64,000 bases of DNA. Origin: Planctomycetota bacterium. GTDB lineage: Bacteria; Planctomycetota; Phycisphaerae; Phycisphaerales; Phycisphaeraceae. A program made the translations under genes and the position numbers. The DNA lies in NCBI GenBank assembly GCA_016350165.1, contig CP066225.1, positions 3,658,001 through 3,722,000 of the forward strand. The letters are read 5' to 3'. Shown one piece after another: positions 8,985 to 17,405 of this stretch. Numbering within the stretch: the first letter of the stretch is position 1; every line of letters starts with the position of its first letter. The notes beneath the pieces are model-generated. The model did no database searches. It saw only the letters and a list, made by a program, of their open reading frames with translations, and was not told the DNA's origin.

Positions 8985-10946
8985 ATGCACGCCATTTTCT
9001 TCATCGATTTTCAAAGCCTCATCATAATTCTTGCTGTCTTTTTCTTGATCTTTCTCTATCTTGCGCTTAGATCATTCCGCGGAGTCCCCATCGACGAACA
9101 TCCACTCTGTCGCAAATGCAAGTACGATCTCATCGGCAACCCACCCCCATACACAACATGCCCCGAGTGTGGCCACTACATCTCCGACTCATCCCAAATC
9201 GTCACAGGCAACCGCAAACGCAAACCAGTCATGACGACCTTCTATCTCCTTCTCGCACTCCTCACCATCACTCCCCTCGGCTACAAATTTTCCAACACAA
9301 ACCTCAACCCCTACAAACCCCTCAGCCTCCTCACCTATGAAGTCATGAACCCCGACATGTCCTTCAACTCATCCGCCGCCTACAACGAACTCGTCAACAG
9401 AATCAACAACAAAAACCTCACACCCGAACAAGCCGAACAACTCGCCGCCTCACTCATGCAAATCATCTTCATGCATGATTTGTCTCTTAATCAAACCGCT
9501 ATTAATGCAGTGCAAAACAAGATTGGTCAGCAAACGCAAATACCTACACTTACCAATCAAACACAGCAACATCACAAACTCATCAACCTGCTTACAGACA
9601 ATATTTTTGAGTATTACAGGCCGAAACAAACGAAAACTCAACTTCGAGCAAGCGTAGCTCTACTCGCTAACCTCCCCGATTCACTCAAACAAACCTATTC
9701 CGATTGCCTGTTCGACGCGATACAACACAACAACATCCCCCAATATGTCAGGCACGTTTTCGAAGAGCACGCACTTATTCTTATTATGCAAAAATCTAAC
9801 TTTGAGTTAGACGAAACATCGCTCAAACAAATCGCAACCGATATTCTCAATCAACTCGATCAACCCGAATCATCACGTACCTATAACAAATCTCTTGCAG
9901 GCCCACTCCTCATCACCGCTCATCGCCGCAATCTTCTCACGCAAGATCAGCAGCAAAAACTTGCACAAAATCTTATCTCATTCACCTTCAATACCCGCGC
10001 CTACACCCATAAAAACAAGACTCAATGCTATTATCAATTCTATAAGGTCTATTCAAAGAAATTTGATAATCCGCCGCATTTATATCCCAAACTTCCCAAC
10101 ACCGATCCATATGCAAACTTTACATACAAAACTATTGGCTGCAATCTTGATGGCAAGTTTTATCCCATCAAAGATAGAAATGAAATCTGGTCTTCTTCTC
10201 ACGAAGAATACAGCCGCATACGTTTCGATACCGGATACGTTGGCAACTCATCAACAACCGATGATGAACTAAGTCACCTTCCACTCAAACCAGATCAAAA
10301 ACATAAATTTAACCTCGTCATTGATCTTGATTTCAATTTCCCTGACTGCGTTCAAAATATTAAAACCCAAATCACCACACAAACAATTAACCTCACATAC
10401 TCTTTAGGCTATCCTGAAATCCAACTCATCAAAAACGATCAGATCGCAAAAATCGCAACCGAAAACATCCGCCTCGTTACGCCTGAAAAGGACCTGCATT
10501 TTTCAGATGAACCTGCAAAGCAACCTTTCCAGCAAACAATCATTTTCTCTAAAGTTGATAGAGTAAAAAACAAACGAGGCTACTACCGCGATGTTTCTCA
10601 AGAAGTCCAATTGAAAAAAACTATTAACCACCCATTAAGCTACTCAATTTTCGTTGAATATCAGGGTCAGCAGTACGACACAAAAGAAACCATCATGTCG
10701 GACGATGGCCGTGTCATGGATTATCACAAAGATAAATTTAAAAACATTCCCCAGTCCCTCGTCGGTAAACGCGTTACCGTTGTATTCAAACCAAACATCA
10801 AAGAAGCTCAAACACATTCACTCACCAACAAAATCCTTGCTAACGAGCTTCGCATCGAAAACGTCCTCGTCGTCGAATACATCCCCGCCACCGACACAAC
10901 CCCCGCACAAATTGTTCCCGATATAAACAGCCAATCCGCCGAATAA
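8985..10946 (+). CDS. Membrane protein with CxxC zinc ribbon, 653 aa
   Basis: The protein starts with a membrane helix (residues ~8-27) and then a zinc ribbon, CRKCKYDLIG with a second CPEC pair about 15 residues on. A second membrane helix follows near residues 83-100. The remaining ~550 residues look exported, are rich in N, Q and K, and carry no domain that I recognise; long helical stretches cover ~110-310 and beta-rich sequence follows. The CRKCKYDL ribbon is a recurring element of planctomycete membrane proteins. The next gene (11060) shares the first ~140 residues in order, so this is a tandem duplication. It may be an envelope stress or scaffold protein, but no function can be given. 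Confidence 0.7.
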   Translation: MHAIFFIDFQSLIIILAVFFLIFLYLALRSFRGVPIDEHPLCRKCKYDLIGNPPPYTTCPECGHYISDSSQIVTGNRKRKPVMTTFYLLLALLTITPLGYKFSNTNLNPYKPLSLLTYEVMNPDMSFNSSAAYNELVNRINNKNLTPEQAEQLAASLMQIIFMHDLSLNQTAINAVQNKIGQQTQIPTLTNQTQQHHKLINLLTDNIFEYYRPKQTKTQLRASVALLANLPDSLKQTYSDCLFDAIQHNNIPQYVRHVFEEHALILIMQKSNFELDETSLKQIATDILNQLDQPESSRTYNKSLAGPLLITAHRRNLLTQDQQQKLAQNLISFTFNTRAYTHKNKTQCYYQFYKVYSKKFDNPPHLYPKLPNTDPYANFTYKTIGCNLDGKFYPIKDRNEIWSSSHEEYSRIRFDTGYVGNSSTTDDELSHLPLKPDQKHKFNLVIDLDFNFPDCVQNIKTQITTQTINLTYSLGYPEIQLIKNDQIAKIATENIRLVTPEKDLHFSDEPAKQPFQQTIIFSKVDRVKNKRGYYRDVSQEVQLKKTINHPLSYSIFVEYQGQQYDTKETIMSDDGRVMDYHKDKFKNIPQSLVGKRVTVVFKPNIKEAQTHSLTNKILANELRIENVLVVEYIPATDTTPAQIVPDINSQSAE

Positions 10947-11059
10947 TTCAAGCGAACCTCTACTCAAATAAACCTTCAACTCCCCACTTTTTTGAAGTAC
11001 GATGACCTATAGCGAATGGATTTGATCTTAATTGCAATCGCTTCTTCCGGAGATGTTCT

Positions 11060-12367
11060 ATGTCGTCAATATTCAATCAGACTTCCAGTATATTATTGCT
11101 CATTAACTTGATCATATTTTTACTTTTTGTCTATCTAGCGATTAGGTCAATTCAAGGTAAGCGTGTTGATGATCATCCACTCTGTCGCAAATGTAAATAC
11201 GACCTTATAGGCACACCAACGCCATACAGCTTCTGTTCAGAATGTGGCTACTCGCTCATGACCTCCAAGCATATCAGCATCGGCAACCGAAAAAAGCAGC
11301 CGTATCGTGCAGCCGTCTTTACATTCTTCGCAATACTCTCGCTTCTCCCCGTCACCGTTCAGTCCATGGACGTCAATATCAATCGATACAAGCCTTTCCG
11401 ATTACTTCTTTTTGAATACATGAATCCGCAATTTTCACCTGATGTAGAAGCAGTTCATTTAGAACTCATGACGCGTATTTCGCCCGCGGATCCATCTTTA
11501 AGATTATCAGATTCTCAGTTTAATCAACTTTTTATTGCGATGATGGAACAAGACCCAAAACGCATTAATTTTAAAGTAGATAAAAACTTCTACACAATGT
11601 TCACCGTTCTTAAAATGCATTCAGCCTTAACAACAGAAACAAAACGAAAATACTTTAGTTTCCAAATTAACAATTTGCTTAATCAAATAGACAACAGTGA
11701 TTATATGGGATTAGCAAAGCAGCACGTCGAATTCCGTAACAAAGATGTGCTCACCGATGAGCTGCTTCTTGAAACAGCTGACCTTATCAGCGCACAAATC
11801 AATCAAACAAAAAACAAAACCAAATATTCCCCAGCATTACTCTGTGTTCTACTCGAAGCACATCAGCAAAACTTGTTGTCAGAGAAGCAGCAAAAAGACT
11901 TGATATCAGCCATCAACCGATTCACCGTTACCGCAAACGCAACAACCAACAATCAACAATCATTCTTAAACTTTAAACTGCACATTGATTCAAATTTCCT
12001 TTTCTACATGAACATGCTCGGCACCCCCGTCGAAACGGGACATCAAATCATCAACATCCGTGGCTATTACCTCAACGATCAATTCCACCCACTCGTCATC
12101 CCGCAATCAACCCCAAGCATCAAACAATCCTTCCAGCTCCCATTTAACTACGGCGGCGGCTTTGTCCGTAATTATCCAAACATCTCTTGGCCATTCGGTA
12201 TCCCCAAACCCAAAGAAACCGATACGCTCAGTCTCGACCTTGAAATCACATACGTCTTCGATGCTTCCCCAACGCTGCTCACAACCAATCTTAAAACCGA
12301 CCCCATAACAATCTCACGAGGCGCACAAGAAAAAGATAAAACATCAACTGCAGCTCAATCCAACTAA
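11060..12367 (+). CDS. Membrane protein with CxxC zinc ribbon, 435 aa paralogue
   Basis: This is the shorter sister of the preceding gene. It has the same plan: a helix at ~10-30, the ribbon CRKCKYDLIGTPTPYSFC with a second CSEC pair, a helix at ~85-100 and a conserved block near LLLFEYMNPQFSP (in the sister, LLTYEVMNPDMSF). Past that the two diverge, and the C-terminal ~200 residues of the sister are missing. Its first half is richer in A/T than the upstream copy. A ribosome site CCGGAG lies near the start. No known function. Confidence 0.7.
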   Translation: MSSIFNQTSSILLLINLIIFLLFVYLAIRSIQGKRVDDHPLCRKCKYDLIGTPTPYSFCSECGYSLMTSKHISIGNRKKQPYRAAVFTFFAILSLLPVTVQSMDVNINRYKPFRLLLFEYMNPQFSPDVEAVHLELMTRISPADPSLRLSDSQFNQLFIAMMEQDPKRINFKVDKNFYTMFTVLKMHSALTTETKRKYFSFQINNLLNQIDNSDYMGLAKQHVEFRNKDVLTDELLLETADLISAQINQTKNKTKYSPALLCVLLEAHQQNLLSEKQQKDLISAINRFTVTANATTNNQQSFLNFKLHIDSNFLFYMNMLGTPVETGHQIINIRGYYLNDQFHPLVIPQSTPSIKQSFQLPFNYGGGFVRNYPNISWPFGIPKPKETDTLSLDLEITYVFDASPTLLTTNLKTDPITISRGAQEKDKTSTAAQSN

Positions 12368-12372
12368 CCATG

Positions 12373-12387
12373 CTAATCAGCGCTTAG
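12373..12387. repeat. Short palindrome of the CTAA..TTAG family
   Basis: CTAA and TTAG flank a 7-base centre, six bases after the stop of the zinc-ribbon gene. It is a loose member of the family seen at 16427, 17383, 18212, 20437, 20908 and 34345. Confidence 0.35.
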
Positions 12388-12484
12388 ATGCTATATAACA
12401 ATCTAACCGCAAAATTCATGGCCATGCTTGCGTCTTCACGCCAAAATCTGCAATCCGAATTTAGCAATCGATATTCCAACCCAT

Positions 12485-12502
12485 CTACTGTCCATACAGT
12501 AG
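12485..12502. promoter_or_regulatory. BlaI-type operator (perfect dyad)
   Basis: CTACTGT-CCAT-ACAGTAG is a perfect 7+7 inverted repeat with a 4-base spacer. It is identical in both arms to one of the three dyads upstream of blaI (50396-50413). It lies 338 bases before the ispA start. Confidence 0.7.
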
Positions 12503-12535
12503 TTCGCGGCGCAAATGCGCGCACAAACACGCATT

Positions 12536-12606
12536 TCCACCATTTATACACCGTATTTTCTCGCCATTTCTCGCACTTTTTGGCCCGTTTTGAACGATTC
12601 TTGATC
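12536..12606 (+). repeat. Leader module, copy 1 (inverted copy at 51584-51656)
   Basis: This pyrimidine-rich stretch shares ordered words with the minus strand of 51584-51656: CCATTT, TTTTCT, CGCAC, the 11-mer CCGTTTTGAAC and GATTCTTG. In both places it lies between a BlaI-type dyad and the start of a biosynthetic gene, and GCGCGCACAAA sits beside it. Confidence 0.5.
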
Positions 12607-12687
12607 TGTTTTGGTTCAAAACACGCTAAACCTGACTACAGGTAAACCCTGGAAATGAACAAAACGTGCGCACAAAAGCGACGTTTT

Positions 12688-12705
12688 CTACTACATATAC
12701 AGTAC
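12688..12705. promoter_or_regulatory. BlaI-type operator (imperfect dyad)
   Basis: CTACTAC-ATAT-ACAGTAC keeps the 7-4-7 layout with an intact right half-site. It is 135 bases upstream of the ispA start, a sensible position for a promoter-proximal operator. Confidence 0.45.
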
Positions 12706-12839
12706 CTTTAACACACTCGGCTAACCTGCTCCTCAGCCGCAATACAACCCCTCGACTACTCAACAATCGTTGTCCTGATGATGCGTAACCTCTATACTGC
12801 AATCGATATGACTCACGGGTCTCAGGGAGATTTTCGCAC

Positions 12840-13742
12840 ATGAGTATCAATGAAATATCGATGAAAGAAATCGACATCAAACGCATCACACAACCTGCCG
12901 CTGTTGTCGAAAACTACCTCATCGACTTTCTCGATTCACGACCGCTTCCAAACAACTTACGTGAAGCATGCAAGTACGCACTCCTCGGTGGCGGCAAACG
13001 CCTTCGACCCGTACTTGTTATCCAGTCAGCATTTGCAGTTGGTGGCACCATCGAAGATGCTCTCCCGCCAGCCGCCGCAATCGAGATGATTCATGCATTC
13101 TCTCTCGTCCACGACGATCTCCCCGCCATGGACGACGATGACCTCCGTCGGGGCCGACCCACACTTCACAAGCACACTGACGAAGCCATGGCCATCCTCG
13201 CCGGTGATGCACTCATGGGCCTCGCATTCGAACTCATCTCCTCAAAAATCGCAGAACCCCATCTCGCAGCCAAGATCATCACCGAGCTTTCCCGTGGCAC
13301 AAACAACATGATCGCCGGCCAAATTTACGACACACTCCCAGATTTTCCAGAATCCACGGCGCCGATCGATCGGCTGGTCGCGATTCACAAAAATAAAACC
13401 GGCGCACTATTGCGTGCATCCTGCCGAATGGGTGCGATGACGGCTGGCGCAAGTCCTGAACAATTAAATGCTTTGTCCATTTATGCGGACGCAATCGGGC
13501 TCATGTTCCAGGTTGTCGATGATGTGCTCGACGTGACCCAGACGACCGAGCAGCTCGGGAAGACTGCGGGCAAGGATGTAGAGCAGGACAAGATGACGTA
13601 TCCCGCCCTCATGGGGCTGGACGCCTCGCGAGCTGAAATTGATCGCTTGCATACCGAGGCTATAGAAGCACTTACAGCATTTGATACCGCTGCTGAGCCG
13701 CTGAGAAATTTGGCGGATTACATGGCGGTACGTACCCATTGA
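12840..13742 (+). CDS. ispA: Polyprenyl (farnesyl/geranyl) diphosphate synthase
   Basis: This 300-residue all-helical prenyltransferase condenses isopentenyl diphosphate with allylic diphosphates and feeds undecaprenyl, quinone and hopanoid synthesis. The first aspartate motif is in HDDLPAMDDDDLRRG (residues 91-105, the DDxxxxD form of bacterial short-chain enzymes) and the second is DDVLD near residue 228. GGKRLRP at 51-57 binds IPP. A ribosome site, AGGGAG, precedes the ATG. Two BlaI-type dyads lie upstream. Base use changes inside this gene: the first half uses CTC/ATC/GCC codons like the left flank, while from about 13350 it turns G/T-rich like the right flank. Product length (FPP or GGPP) cannot be read reliably. 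Confidence 0.9.
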   Translation: MSINEISMKEIDIKRITQPAAVVENYLIDFLDSRPLPNNLREACKYALLGGGKRLRPVLVIQSAFAVGGTIEDALPPAAAIEMIHAFSLVHDDLPAMDDDDLRRGRPTLHKHTDEAMAILAGDALMGLAFELISSKIAEPHLAAKIITELSRGTNNMIAGQIYDTLPDFPESTAPIDRLVAIHKNKTGALLRASCRMGAMTAGASPEQLNALSIYADAIGLMFQVVDDVLDVTQTTEQLGKTAGKDVEQDKMTYPALMGLDASRAEIDRLHTEAIEALTAFDTAAEPLRNLADYMAVRTH

Positions 13743-14373
13743 TGTGGTTATAATGGGGAGCTCAGCGCAGGTTTGGCTGCTGGGCAGATGTCGTTCGCGG
13801 TGTTGATTGACAATCAGATACGACTGAATGGGGTAGGGTTGCGAACTTAGGGATGGACCTAATTATGGAATCTGTAATAACTTACATGCCCCGATGAATT
13901 TCAGATCAAGGCCTGACAGTGCCGATACTGGTGGGTAAAATGGGTCTTAATTGTCGGCTCCGCCGAGCGAAGTCATCAGCCTGTCTCTGGATCTTTCATT
14001 AAGAAGGCGATCAAGGGGTGGACTGGCGGGGGCTGGGATGAGTCGACCGTAGTGTTGTAAAAAGTATGACGCGGATGTGTTGACCCCTGTGTTGTAACAT
14101 TCAAGCGTTGGATGTTGGTAAATGAAGAATTGCAGTGAAAAGCGTGTATCTGGGGGGCGGTTTATATGTGGATATAAACCACGAGCTTCTATGCGCTTAG
14201 GCTGCAGGCGAATCAAGGGTAAAGCGGCCATCTGGATGAAGGCCACCGCTTCGTACCACCCTTTGAACGTAGCTATATAAAGCTACTGTATTTGCAGTAG
14301 ATGATGAGATCATGCATCTCAAATCCGCTGCGGGACGGTGCGAAACGCTTACCCGTTATGAAAGGCTAAGGAC
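13743..14373. other. Long gap between ispA and dxs
   Basis: The 631 bases hold the dxs operator at 14283-14300, a near-palindrome GTAGCT..AGCTAC just before it, a hairpin TTAGG-GATGGA-CCTAA (13847-13862) and a hairpin TTTATAT-GTGG-ATATAAA near 14160, which contains an 8/9 match to a DnaA box (TGTGGATAT). A 99-codon frame on the minus strand (13947-14246) lacks support. The gap sits just right of the composition switch near 13.35 kb, so it is a possible origin region, but this is speculative. Confidence 0.4.
14283..14300. promoter_or_regulatory. BlaI-type operator upstream of dxs
   Basis: CTACTGT-ATTT-GCAGTAG matches the 7-4-7 dyad with one mismatch in the right arm. It ends 73 bases before the dxs start codon. 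Confidence 0.65.
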
Positions 14374-16419
14374 ATGCCTCAGGATCTTTTGAAGACCATT
14401 AATGGTCCGCACGATCTGAAAGCGTTGAGCATTGATCAACTCCCGCAGTTGGCGGATGAGTTGCGTGAGTGTATTTGCGATCAGATCAGCAGAACTGGAG
14501 GGCATTTCGCATCCAATCTTTGTGTGGTTGAGTTAACGATCGCGCTTCATTATGTGTTTGATTTCGCACAGGATCGTTTGCTTTTCGACGTTGGCCATCA
14601 ATGTTATCCGCACAAGTTATTAACGGGGCGGCAAGAGCTGTTCCCGAATTTGAAGACCAAGGGCGGTATGGCTGGTTTTCCGGAACCACGGGAGAGCGAT
14701 TTTGATTTGTTCTCAGTGGGTCATGCGGGGACGGCGATTCCTACGGCGGTGGGTATGGCGATGGGCGATGCGGCGATGGGTGAAGAACACCGTCGGTGTG
14801 TATCGATCATTGGTGATGCGTCGATTATTAATGGTGTGTCGATGGAAGGGATGAACTTTGCGGGGACGTTGAACCGTCAGTTCTTAACGATTTTGAATGA
14901 TAACGGGATGGCGATTGGCGATCCGCAGGGTGCTGTTGCACAGTACTTTGACAGGGTTCGTGTGAGCCATACGTTTGGTGATTTGAAGAAGCGTGGTAAG
15001 GAGTTTTTGGAGATGATTCCGGGTGGATCGCTTCTGGAAGATTTTTATCACAAGTCGGGTGAGGTGCTGAAGGCTGCGATTTCGAATGGCCATGTGTTTG
15101 AGCACTTTGGTCATGTTTGTATTGGCCCGATTGATGGACATGACCTGCCGACGTTGGTGGATTTGTTTAATGATATTAAGGATATTGACCGTCCGATCCT
15201 GATGCATGTTAAGACGGTGAAGGGTAAGGGTTATGTGCCTGCGGAGGGTGACCCGTTCAGATTCCATGCGCCGAAGGCTGGTGTTGTGAATGGGAATGGT
15301 GAAAAGGTTACAGAAAGTTCTGGCGAGAAGGTTGAAGAGAAGGTCACAGAAGTTTTGTCTAACGGTGAGTTAGAGAAGTGTGACTGCTCTGTGGTTAAGA
15401 AGCCTGCGTGTGGTGGTAAGTCGTTTACGGCTGCGTTCTCGGATGCGATGAAGGATGTGATGAGTCGCGATGAGAAGGTTTATGCGATTACGGCTGCAAT
15501 GCCTGACGGTACTGGTTTGGATAAGGTTGGCGAGGCGTATCCTGAGCGAACGATTGACTGTGGTTTGGCAGAGTCGTTGGGTATGGATATGGCGGCGGGT
15601 ATGGCGAAGAGCGGGTTGAAGCCGTTCTATGCGGTGTATTCGACGTTTAGCCAAAGGGCGCTGGACCAGACGTTCCAAGAAGTTGCTCTACAGAATTTGC
15701 CTGTTCGCGTGTGTATGGACAGAGCGGGTTATGTGGGCGGTGATGGCGCGATGATGCACGGATTCATGGATATCTCGATGAATGCTGTGTTCCCGGGTGT
15801 TGTGATGCTGGCTGCGAGTGACGAGAGTAACTTCAAGGCTGGTCTTGAATTCATGCGTGAGTATGAAGATGGGGCAACTTTTATCCGGTATCCACGTGAT
15901 GTGGTCGCGAAGGAAGAAATTCAGAATGATGTGCCTAAGTATGAGTTAGGCAAGGCGAATCTTGTGAAGGCAGCGAAGGGTAAGAAACCTGATGTTGCGG
16001 TACTGGCGTATGGCATAATGGTTTATACGGCTGCTGAGGCTATTCGTGAGTTAGAGTCTCAGGGTTATGATGTTGCGTTATACGATGCAAGATTTGCGAA
16101 GCCTTTGGATATGGGACTTGTGACGGAATTGATCGAGAAGGATGTTGCGATCGTGACGTTGGAAGACCACGGTCTAGTTGGCGGCTTTGGTACGATGGTG
16201 CTTGAAGGTTGTAATGAGGCTGGTCTAAGGACAGATAAGATTAAGCGTATCGGTCATCCGCATAAGTGGATGTATCAAGACTCGCGCGGTGGTCAGCTGA
16301 AGGATGCTGGTCTTGATGCGGCGGGTGTTGCGAATACGATCCGGAAGTTTTTGGATAAGCTGAGCAGCGATGCGAATGTTGATGTGAATGTGAAGTCGTC
16401 GCAGCATATTGCGAAGTAG
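14374..16419 (+). CDS. dxs: 1-deoxy-D-xylulose-5-phosphate synthase, divergent type
   Basis: This 681-residue thiamine-diphosphate enzyme would join pyruvate and glyceraldehyde 3-phosphate in the first step of the MEP isoprenoid pathway. The family plan is present: RTGGHFASNL with the catalytic His near the N terminus, DVGHQCYPHKLLTGR, the ThDP motif GDAS..NDNG, and the transketolase pyrimidine domain with GLAESLG and DRAGYVGGDG. Several normally fixed positions differ: GDG is GDA, GHSSTS is GHAGTA, AEQHA is AESLG and THHGAFD is MMHGFMD. A 35-40-residue charged insertion (about 305-345) separates the domains. It may be a second, specialised DXS or a related ketolase. The ribosome site is AAGGA, and a BlaI-type dyad lies 73 bases upstream. 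Confidence 0.8.
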   Translation: MPQDLLKTINGPHDLKALSIDQLPQLADELRECICDQISRTGGHFASNLCVVELTIALHYVFDFAQDRLLFDVGHQCYPHKLLTGRQELFPNLKTKGGMAGFPEPRESDFDLFSVGHAGTAIPTAVGMAMGDAAMGEEHRRCVSIIGDASIINGVSMEGMNFAGTLNRQFLTILNDNGMAIGDPQGAVAQYFDRVRVSHTFGDLKKRGKEFLEMIPGGSLLEDFYHKSGEVLKAAISNGHVFEHFGHVCIGPIDGHDLPTLVDLFNDIKDIDRPILMHVKTVKGKGYVPAEGDPFRFHAPKAGVVNGNGEKVTESSGEKVEEKVTEVLSNGELEKCDCSVVKKPACGGKSFTAAFSDAMKDVMSRDEKVYAITAAMPDGTGLDKVGEAYPERTIDCGLAESLGMDMAAGMAKSGLKPFYAVYSTFSQRALDQTFQEVALQNLPVRVCMDRAGYVGGDGAMMHGFMDISMNAVFPGVVMLAASDESNFKAGLEFMREYEDGATFIRYPRDVVAKEEIQNDVPKYELGKANLVKAAKGKKPDVAVLAYGIMVYTAAEAIRELESQGYDVALYDARFAKPLDMGLVTELIEKDVAIVTLEDHGLVGGFGTMVLEGCNEAGLRTDKIKRIGHPHKWMYQDSRGGQLKDAGLDAAGVANTIRKFLDKLSSDANVDVNVKSSQHIAK

Positions 16420-16425
16420 TTCATG

Positions 16426-16442
16426 TCTAATTGTCAGTTAGA
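16426..16442. repeat. Short palindrome of the CTAAY-N5-RTTAG family
   Basis: TCTAAT-TGTCA-GTTAGA lies six bases after the dxs stop codon. Confidence 0.5.
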
Positions 16443-16454
16443 TTAATTTTTATT

Positions 16455-16481
16455 GAGCAGCTCATTTGGGCTGCTTTTTTA
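16455..16481 (+). terminator. Rho-independent terminator of dxs
   Basis: AGCAGC pairs with GCTGCT around an 8-base loop and is followed by six T. Confidence 0.85.
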
Positions 16482-16525
16482 ATTTTGGGGTGACATGTGA
16501 GGTGGCGAGGGGTGTGGTGTGGGCA

Positions 16526-16544
16526 CGGCGAGCGTGGCTCGCCG
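16526..16544. repeat. GC-rich intergenic palindrome
   Basis: CGGCGAGC-GTG-GCTCGCCG is a perfect 8-bp hairpin with no T run. A second element of similar shape is at 17333-17354. Such GC hairpins are often dispersed repeats between genes. Confidence 0.5.
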
Positions 16545-16816
16545 GCTGTTGGTGGGTTGCAGGAAAGTACTGTTATAGCAGGGCGATAATGATGAGGTTG
16601 GTGATGGTGTGAGGCTTTTTTTGAATGAAATGAGGGAGATTGAACGACTAGAACAATACGGTTGCATTCTTTAAAGCGTCTATTGTGAAGACTTACTCGT
16701 TGACCAGTGGGCGATAACGAGAATTGCAGGAATGAGATAAGTTGGCTTTTCAGGTTCTTATTTTATTCCGCATAGACCACGCGGTTTGCTCAGGCTTATG
16801 AAGGGAATGGTGTTGT

Positions 16817-17275
16817 ATGGGTAAGTTTGCTGTGTTGAGTGATAAGGAAGCGAAGAAGCGTGAGGCGAGGAAGCGGCGGAGGAAGCCGGGCGGGGTGTTG
16901 GGGAAGTTGTTGTTTTTGATGAAGTTGGGGGTTTATGGTGTTGCGGTATATGTGCCGGTGGTTTTGGTGTGGATGTGGTATACGGGGTATACGTTTGAAG
17001 AATTGATGGTGGCAGGTGGTGTATGGATGACACCTGTGACGAGCTTTATGATGACGCCGATTGAGGTGATGCGGGATGATAGTGTTGTGGGTGACTTGGG
17101 GATGTTGTGGGGAGCGATTGCGGTGGGGTTATTGATACTGATGGGTTTGCATGTATTGACGCGGCTATTGGGTGGTTTGCGTGGTGCGAAGTGGCATAGT
17201 GTGATGCTGATTCTGGTGATGGGGTATTCAGGTGTTTGCAGTTGCTATTGGTTGGAGGTGCTGGCGAGGGTATGA
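16817..17275 (+). CDS. Small membrane protein, unknown function
   Basis: This protein of 152 residues begins with a very basic cytoplasmic stretch (KEAKKREARKRRRKPGG). Three likely membrane helices follow: ~30-55, ~90-110 and ~125-148. No known domain is seen. The basic start suggests contact with nucleic acid, ribosomes or lipid head groups, but this is a guess. Codon use is strongly G/T-rich like dxs. It has no obvious operon partner; the next gene runs in the other direction. Confidence 0.65.
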   Translation: MGKFAVLSDKEAKKREARKRRRKPGGVLGKLLFLMKLGVYGVAVYVPVVLVWMWYTGYTFEELMVAGGVWMTPVTSFMMTPIEVMRDDSVVGDLGMLWGAIAVGLLILMGLHVLTRLLGGLRGAKWHSVMLILVMGYSGVCSCYWLEVLARV

Positions 17276-17332
17276 GAAGTGGTAGTTGTAATTTGAGGGT
17301 TGTGTGAGGGATGAGGTGTTTGAGGTAAAAGA

Positions 17333-17354
17333 CCGACGGGCTGTCAGCCCGCGG
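17333..17354. repeat. GC-rich intergenic palindrome
   Basis: CGGGCT-GTC-AGCCCG forms a 6-bp stem extended by CCG/CGG past a single mismatch. It lies between convergent genes and has no T run. Confidence 0.45.
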
Positions 17355-17381
17355 CTACTTGAGTTGTAGGATTTTGGCTTG

Positions 17382-17398
17382 TCTAACTGTAAGTTAGA
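17382..17398. repeat. Short palindrome of the CTAAY-N5-RTTAG family
   Basis: TCTAAC-TGTAA-GTTAGA ends eight bases before the MazG-like gene's stop codon on the opposite strand. It is nearly the same as the element after dxs. Confidence 0.5.
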
Positions 17399-17405
17399 TG
17401 TGTTT

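Larger units (their letters stand above)
12368..12839. other. Regulatory gap upstream of ispA
   Basis: It carries a small palindrome after the stop of the zinc-ribbon gene (12373-12387), two BlaI-type dyads (12485-12502 and 12688-12705), and between them a module (about 12536-12606) that recurs in inverted orientation upstream of trpG near 51.6 kb. I see no credible coding frame. Confidence 0.6.
16420..16816. other. Gap after dxs
   Basis: It contains a short palindrome, the dxs terminator and a perfect GC-rich hairpin (16526-16544). A weak half-conserved BlaI-like dyad (TACTGT-TATA-GCAGGG) lies near 16568. No gene is seen. Confidence 0.5.

Noticed and set aside
12388-12645. 85-codon plus-strand frame upstream of ispA
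   Set aside because: It runs across the operator dyad and the leader module, and its product looks random.
13947-14246. 99-codon frame on the minus strand between ispA and dxs
   Set aside because: No ribosome binding site, no recognisable domain and atypical amino-acid mix; likely a chance frame in a G/T-rich gap.
14363-14379. GGA hairpin over the dxs start (AGGC / GCCT)
   Set aside because: Only four base pairs, and such stems arise easily by chance; not counted among the CsrA candidates.
16566-16583. Further BlaI-type dyad after dxs
   Set aside because: TACTGT-TATA-GCAGGG keeps only part of the right half-site and is far from any gene start.
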